Assembly: GCF_000966975.1 (NCBI RefSeq)
Contig: NZ_JZWV01000866.1
Location: forward strand, 1-9,179
DNA: 9,179 bases
Direction: 5' to 3'
DNA from: Streptomyces katrae
GTDB taxonomy: Bacteria; Actinomycetota; Actinomycetes; Streptomycetales; Streptomycetaceae
Within the stretch, counting starts at the first letter, position 1. Each line of letters starts with the position of its first letter. Both the position numbers and the translations under genes were made by a program. The notes beneath the pieces were generated by a model that saw only the letters and a program-made list of their open reading frames with translations, was not told the DNA's origin and did no database searches. Positions 6,366 to 9,179 of the stretch are shown here, piece by piece.

Positions 6366-6382
6366 CGAGAGCAGTGCTCTCG
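6366..6382. promoter_or_regulatory. TetR operator O2 (perfect 17-bp palindrome)
   Basis: The site CGAGAGCA-G-TGCTCTCG has all 8 pairs symmetric about one central base. It lies just downstream of the predicted transcription start of the oxidoreductase gene. Its centre (6374) is 52 bp from that of O1 (6322), about five helical turns, so both sites would face the same side of the DNA. Confidence 0.7.
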
Positions 6383-6396
6383 GAATCGCAGTCCGA

Positions 6397-6418
6397 TGTC
6401 ACTCCCGTGTCACTCCCG
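6397..6418 (+). repeat. Perfect 11-bp tandem repeat in the oxidoreductase leader
   Basis: TGTCACTCCCG occurs twice head to tail (6397-6407 and 6408-6418). The second copy ends at the first base of the GGAGG ribosome binding site (6418-6422). Confidence 0.8.
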
Positions 6419-6428
6419 GAGGCCCACC

Positions 6429-6887
6429 ATGAACGCGTCCACCCCGCACTACGTCAAGGCCGGCCCGCTCGAGACCCGCTTCAACGCGCTGTTCGGCAAG
6501 CTCGCCCGCCTCGGCATCAGCCTGGCCGGCACCGCGGAGCTGTCGGTGCGCGGCCGCACCTCCGGCAAGATGCAGCACATCCCGGTCAACCCGCACACGT
6601 TCGAGGGCGCCCAGTACCTGGTCTCGGCCCGCGGCCACTCCCAGTGGGTCCGCAACATGCGGGTCGCGGGCGGCGGCGAGCTCCGCGTGGGCCGCAAGGT
6701 CCGTCCCTTCACCGTCACGGAGCTCACCGACCCGGCTCAGAAGGCGGCCGTGCTGCGGGCCTACCTGGAGAAGTGGGGCTGGGAGGTCAATCGCTTCTTC
6801 CAGGGCGTCACGGCGAAGTCCACCGACGCCGAGCTGGAGGCGGCCGCCGGGGACCACCCGGTCTTCCGTGTCACGGTGACCGGCTGA
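6429..6887 (+). CDS. Ddn-like nitroreductase-family deazaflavin (F420)-dependent oxidoreductase
   Basis: A 152-aa split-barrel protein of the Ddn/FDOR-A family, which uses reduced cofactor F420 to reduce quinones, nitroaromatics or other substrates. Family marks: RGRTSGK (41-47), the phosphate-contacting Arg/Lys segment; IPVNP (51-55); and VSARGHSQWVRNMRV (65-79), the conserved Gly-x-x-x-Trp-x-x-Asn region; then GRKVRPF (88-94). The length equals that of mycobacterial Ddn (about 150 aa). The start is ATG 6429, with GGAGG at 6418-6422, 6 nt upstream. It is divergent from the TetR gene with operators between, so expression is probably induced when TetR binds its ligand, possibly the oxidoreductase substrate. 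The substrate cannot be read from sequence. It converges on the geranylgeranyl-reductase-family gene. Confidence 0.85.
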   Translation: MNASTPHYVKAGPLETRFNALFGKLARLGISLAGTAELSVRGRTSGKMQHIPVNPHTFEGAQYLVSARGHSQWVRNMRVAGGGELRVGRKVRPFTVTELTDPAQKAAVLRAYLEKWGWEVNRFFQGVTAKSTDAELEAAAGDHPVFRVTVTG

Positions 6888-6897
6888 GCCCCGCCGC

Positions 6898-6930
6898 ACG
6901 GCCGCCCCTCCGACCGTCAGCTCCGGCCGT
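6898..6930. terminator. Possible hairpin between convergent genes
   Basis: ACGGCCG (6898-6904) pairs perfectly over 7 bp with CGGCCGT (6924-6930), around a 19-nt loop, between the two convergent stops. The long loop and lack of a U-tract make it a modest candidate. Confidence 0.3.
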
Positions 6931-6939
6931 CAGCTCCGG
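6914..6939. repeat. 13-bp tandem duplication at the stop of the reductase gene
   Basis: CCGTCAGCTCCGG occurs twice head to tail (6914-6926 and 6927-6939). The right copy contains the in-frame stop (6930-6932) of the leftward gene and the last codons; the left copy repeats them in another frame. It looks like a recent slippage duplication. Confidence 0.75.
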
Positions 6940-8306
6940 CCGCTCCGCGCCAGACGGGCGTCCAGCAGGTGCAGCGCCTTGCGGGCCATCGGATGCGTAC
7001 GGACCAGGTCGGCCAGGTTCGTCGACCCGCGCGTGATCCCGGCGAAGGCATTCCAGGCGGGCCGCAGCCCCGTCAGCGCACCGTGCATCAGCCCCGGGCG
7101 GGACTCGAAGACCGTCAGCATCCGCTTGCCGACGCTCATCTCCACACCCAGCCCGGCCTTGACCGCGAAGGCGTAGTTCAGCGCCTGGCGCCGCGCGTCC
7201 ACCGCGTCCTGCGCCTCGGCGATCTTCGCGGCCCACTCCCCCGCGAGCCGTCCCGAACGCAGCGCGAAGGAGATCCCCTCACGGGTCCACGGCTCCAGCA
7301 GCCCGGCCGCGTCACCCGCCACCAGCACCCGGCCGCGCGACAGCGGCGACCCGGGCTTGCGGCAGCGGGTCAGGTGCCCGGAGGAGACGGCCGGTTCGAA
7401 ACCGGCCAGGCCCAGCCGGGCGATGAAGTCGTCCAGGTACCGCTTGGTCGCGGCGCCCTCGCCCTTCGCGGAGATGACGCCGACGGTGAGCGTGTCCCCC
7501 TTGGGGAAGACCCAGCCGTAGCTGCCCGGCAGCGGCCCCCAGTCGATCAGGACGCGGCCCTTCCAGTCCTCGGCCACGGTCGCCGGGACCGGGATCTCCG
7601 CCTCCAGTCCCAGGTCGACCTGGTCCATCTCGACCCCGACGTGGGCACCGATACGGCTCGCGCTGCCGTCCGCGCCGACCACGGCCCGGGCGAGCACGGT
7701 CTCGCCGTCCGCGAGCACCACCGCGACCGTGCGCCGGTCGGGCACGGACGCGCCGTGCTGCTCGACCCGGCTCACGGCCGTCCCCGTACGCAGCGTGGCG
7801 CCGGCCTTCTCGGCCTCCGCGACCAGCGCCGCGTCGAACTCGGGCCGGTTGATCAGGCCGAACAGCATGCGCTTCGAGCGGCGGGTGCGGGTCAGCTTCC
7901 CGTCGAGCGAGAAGGTGACCGCGTTGATCCGGTCCTTCAACGGCAGGACGAAGCCCGGCGGCAGGGCGTCGCGCGAGGGGCCGATGATGCCGCCGCCGCA
8001 GGTCTTGTAGCGGGGCAGTTCGGCTTTCTCCAGCAGCAGGACGCGCCGCCCCGCGGTCGCCGCCCCGTACGCGGCCATCGCCCCGGCCGGTCCGGCGCCG
8101 ACCACGACGACGTCCCACACCTCGCCGGCGCCGTCGGCCGCGCCGTCGCCCGCCTCCCCGGCCCGGTCCCCTTCCCGGGCCCCGGCCCCGGCCCCGGCTC
8201 CGGTTTCGGCCCCGGCCCCGGCTCCGGCCTCAGCCCGAGCACCGGCCCCGGCCGCCTGCTCCGCTTCCCCGCCGGAACCGCCGTCAATGCTGTCGTCGCT
8301 GGTCAC
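6930..8306 (-). CDS. Geranylgeranyl reductase-family FAD-dependent oxidoreductase
   Basis: A 458-aa flavoprotein of the group that saturates isoprenoid double bonds (geranylgeranyl groups of lipids or chlorophyll, and menaquinone side chains in mycobacterial MenJ). The dinucleotide-binding motif VVVGAGPAGAMAA (66-78) is followed by LLLEK (90-94), whose E93 should bind the ribose. The family Cys segment KTCGGGI (101-107), VGADGSASRIG (210-220) and GDAAGLLEPWTREGIS (331-346) complete the FAD site. Residues 10-62 are an Ala/Gly/Glu-rich low-complexity extension not needed for the fold. The start is GTG 8306, with AGGAG 12 nt upstream, which is longer than usual; a start nearer the FAD motif has no better RBS, so the N-terminus is uncertain. 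No isoprenoid, menaquinone or respiratory gene is adjacent, so the substrate is open. Confidence 0.85.
   Translation of the reverse strand: MTSDDSIDGGSGGEAEQAAGAGARAEAGAGAGAETGAGAGAGAREGDRAGEAGDGAADGAGEVWDVVVVGAGPAGAMAAYGAATAGRRVLLLEKAELPRYKTCGGGIIGPSRDALPPGFVLPLKDRINAVTFSLDGKLTRTRRSKRMLFGLINRPEFDAALVAEAEKAGATLRTGTAVSRVEQHGASVPDRRTVAVVLADGETVLARAVVGADGSASRIGAHVGVEMDQVDLGLEAEIPVPATVAEDWKGRVLIDWGPLPGSYGWVFPKGDTLTVGVISAKGEGAATKRYLDDFIARLGLAGFEPAVSSGHLTRCRKPGSPLSRGRVLVAGDAAGLLEPWTREGISFALRSGRLAGEWAAKIAEAQDAVDARRQALNYAFAVKAGLGVEMSVGKRMLTVFESRPGLMHGALTGLRPAWNAFAGITRGSTNLADLVRTHPMARKALHLLDARLARSGRS
8177..8256. repeat. Imperfect GGCCCC-type hexamer repeats encoding an Ala/Gly/Glu linker
   Basis: Runs of GGCCCC and GGCTCC build this stretch. 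One 20-bp segment beginning GGCCCCGGCCCC occurs identically at 8184-8203 and 8208-8227 (period 24 bp, eight codons). On the complement it encodes the AGAGAGAE-like extension of the reductase. It is prone to slippage, so length may vary between strains. Confidence 0.7.
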
Positions 8307-8457
8307 GATGTGCTGCTGCTCCTGATCACACGTTGCTCCGATGCCGTGAAGATCCTACGGCGCGCGGCCCGCCCGCGCCGCTGTGCGAGGATCGAGCGGA
8401 CCCCGCCGTACCCCGGCGTACACACCGCACAACGTCGCACCCACGAGGAGCGTGCCC
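8307..8457. promoter_or_regulatory. Divergent spacer with a large imperfect hairpin
   Basis: This 151-bp region separates the reductase and dipeptidase genes. GATCCT (8351-8356) pairs with AGGATC (8388-8393), and inside it CGGCGCG (8358-8364) pairs with CGCGCCG (8374-8380) around a 9-nt loop, with an asymmetric internal loop of 1 and 7 nt. GAGGAT at 8387-8392 resembles some actinomycete -10 hexamers but lacks a matching -35. The hairpin could be an operator or a leader structure. No small gene is evident here. Confidence 0.35.
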
Positions 8458-9179
8458 ATGTCGCAGAATCCGATCGCCGAGACCGTCGCCTCGCTCATGC
8501 CCCGCGCGAAGGCGGAGCTGACCGAGCTGGTGGCGTTCCAGTCGGTCGCGGACTGGGCGCAGTTCCCCAAGAGCGAGAGCGAGGGCGCCGCGAACTGGGT
8601 GGCCGACGCCCTGCGCGCCGAGGGCTTCCAGGACGTGGCCCTGCTCGACACCCCCGACGGCACGCAGTCGGTGTACGGCTTCCTGCCCGGCCCGGAGGGT
8701 GCCCCGACCGTCCTGCTGTACGCGCACTACGACGTGCAGCCGCCGCTCGACGACGCCGCCTGGATCTCCCCGGCCTTCGAGCTGACCGAGCGCGACGGCC
8801 GCTGGTACGGGCGCGGCGCGGCCGACTGCAAGGGCGGCTTCATCATGCACCTGCTGGCCCTGCGCGCGCTGAAGGCGAACGGCGGCGTGCCGGTCTCCGT
8901 GAAGGTGATCGTGGAGGGCTCGGAGGAGCAGGGCACCGGCGGCCTCCAGCAGTACGCCGAGGCGCACCCCGAGCTGCTGACCGCCGACGCGATCGTGATC
9001 GGTGACGCGGGCAACTTCCGCCTGGGCCTGCCGACGGTGACGGCGACCCTGCGCGGCATGAGCCTGGTCAAGATCAAGCTCGACACGCTCGGCGGGAACC
9101 TGCACTCGGGGATGTTCGGCGGCGTCGCCCCGGACGCGCTGGCCGCGCTGATCCGCCTGCTGGACTCGCTGCGCTCCGA
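8458..9179 (+). CDS. M20-family zinc dipeptidase, N-terminal part (3' end outside window)
   Basis: The first 240 codons of an M20/M25/M40 peptidase; the frame is open to the window edge. These enzymes use two zinc ions to hydrolyse dipeptides or acylated amino acids in the cytoplasm. Visible zinc-site motifs: YAHYDVQP (88-95; H90, D92); GRGAADCKGG (118-127; bridging D123); VEGSEEQGT (152-160; probable general base E156 and ligand E157); and GDAGN (182-186; D183). HSGMFGG (216-222) opens the dimerisation-domain region. The start is ATG 8458, with AGGAG at 8446-8450, 7 nt upstream. Full family members have about 450 residues, so roughly half is missing here because of the window limit, not truncation. 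The residues that separate dipeptidases from acetylornithine or succinyl-diaminopimelate deacylases lie mostly beyond the edge. Confidence 0.85.
   Translation, partial: MSQNPIAETVASLMPRAKAELTELVAFQSVADWAQFPKSESEGAANWVADALRAEGFQDVALLDTPDGTQSVYGFLPGPEGAPTVLLYAHYDVQPPLDDAAWISPAFELTERDGRWYGRGAADCKGGFIMHLLALRALKANGGVPVSVKVIVEGSEEQGTGGLQQYAEAHPELLTADAIVIGDAGNFRLGLPTVTATLRGMSLVKIKLDTLGGNLHSGMFGGVAPDALAALIRLLDSLRS

Noticed and set aside
8177..8256. CRISPR-like or regulatory repeat array
   Set aside because: The units are hexamers in frame with an Ala/Gly linker, and there are no spacers. It is coding low complexity.
6969..9005. Very long open frame on the + strand across the reductase and into the dipeptidase gene
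   Set aside because: It is antisense to a clear flavoprotein and out of frame with the M20 gene. The translation is Arg/Pro/Gly-rich with no motif, as expected in high-G+C DNA.

Overview
The window is very high in G+C, with coding frames that use almost only G or C at third codon positions. It has short Shine-Dalgarno sequences (GGAG, GGAGG, AGGAG), GTG starts, and protein families typical of Streptomyces and close relatives: a Cds1-type cysteine desulfhydrase, an RsbW-like ATPase, a ROK regulator, a mycothiol-type maleylpyruvate isomerase fold, and an F420/Ddn-like oxidoreductase. It reads as an ordinary chromosomal stretch of a Streptomyces-like actinomycete. I saw no insertion sequence, phage gene, CRISPR array, rRNA or tRNA. 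No gap between genes is longer than about 200 bases.

Layout: 1-167 is the tail of an unrecognised gene (+). It converges on a PLP-dependent cysteine desulfhydrase (190-1347, -), with a hairpin across both stops. A 201-bp palindrome-rich divergent spacer leads to an RsbW-like ATPase (1549-2094, +). Next come a ROK regulator (2134-3438, -) and an AlkB-type dioxygenase (3480-4175, -), which look like one transcript, alkB first. A maleylpyruvate-isomerase-fold protein (4174-4917, +) starts inside the same CATG tetranucleotide as alkB and runs away from it.

The most informative region is 4963-6887. A TetR/WHG repressor (5547-6254, -) is followed without a gap by an unlisted 37-codon ORF (5433-5546, -), and two bases later by a 155-aa protein of unknown function (4963-5430, -). 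Divergent from tetR is a Ddn-like deazaflavin-dependent oxidoreductase (6429-6887, +). The 174-bp spacer holds two near-identical 17-bp palindromes centred 52 bp apart, a weaker third site, and two divergent promoter-like elements that share the same CACACTGATC at the -10. A perfect 11-bp tandem repeat sits just before the oxidoreductase RBS. This looks like an autoregulated, inducible TetR/F420-oxidoreductase module with two small uncharacterised passengers, and it is the best candidate here for something not yet described.

The right side holds a geranylgeranyl-reductase-family flavoprotein with an unusual Ala/Gly/Glu-rich N-terminal extension (6930-8306, -), a spacer with a large imperfect hairpin, and the first 240 codons of an M20 zinc dipeptidase (8458 to the window end, +).
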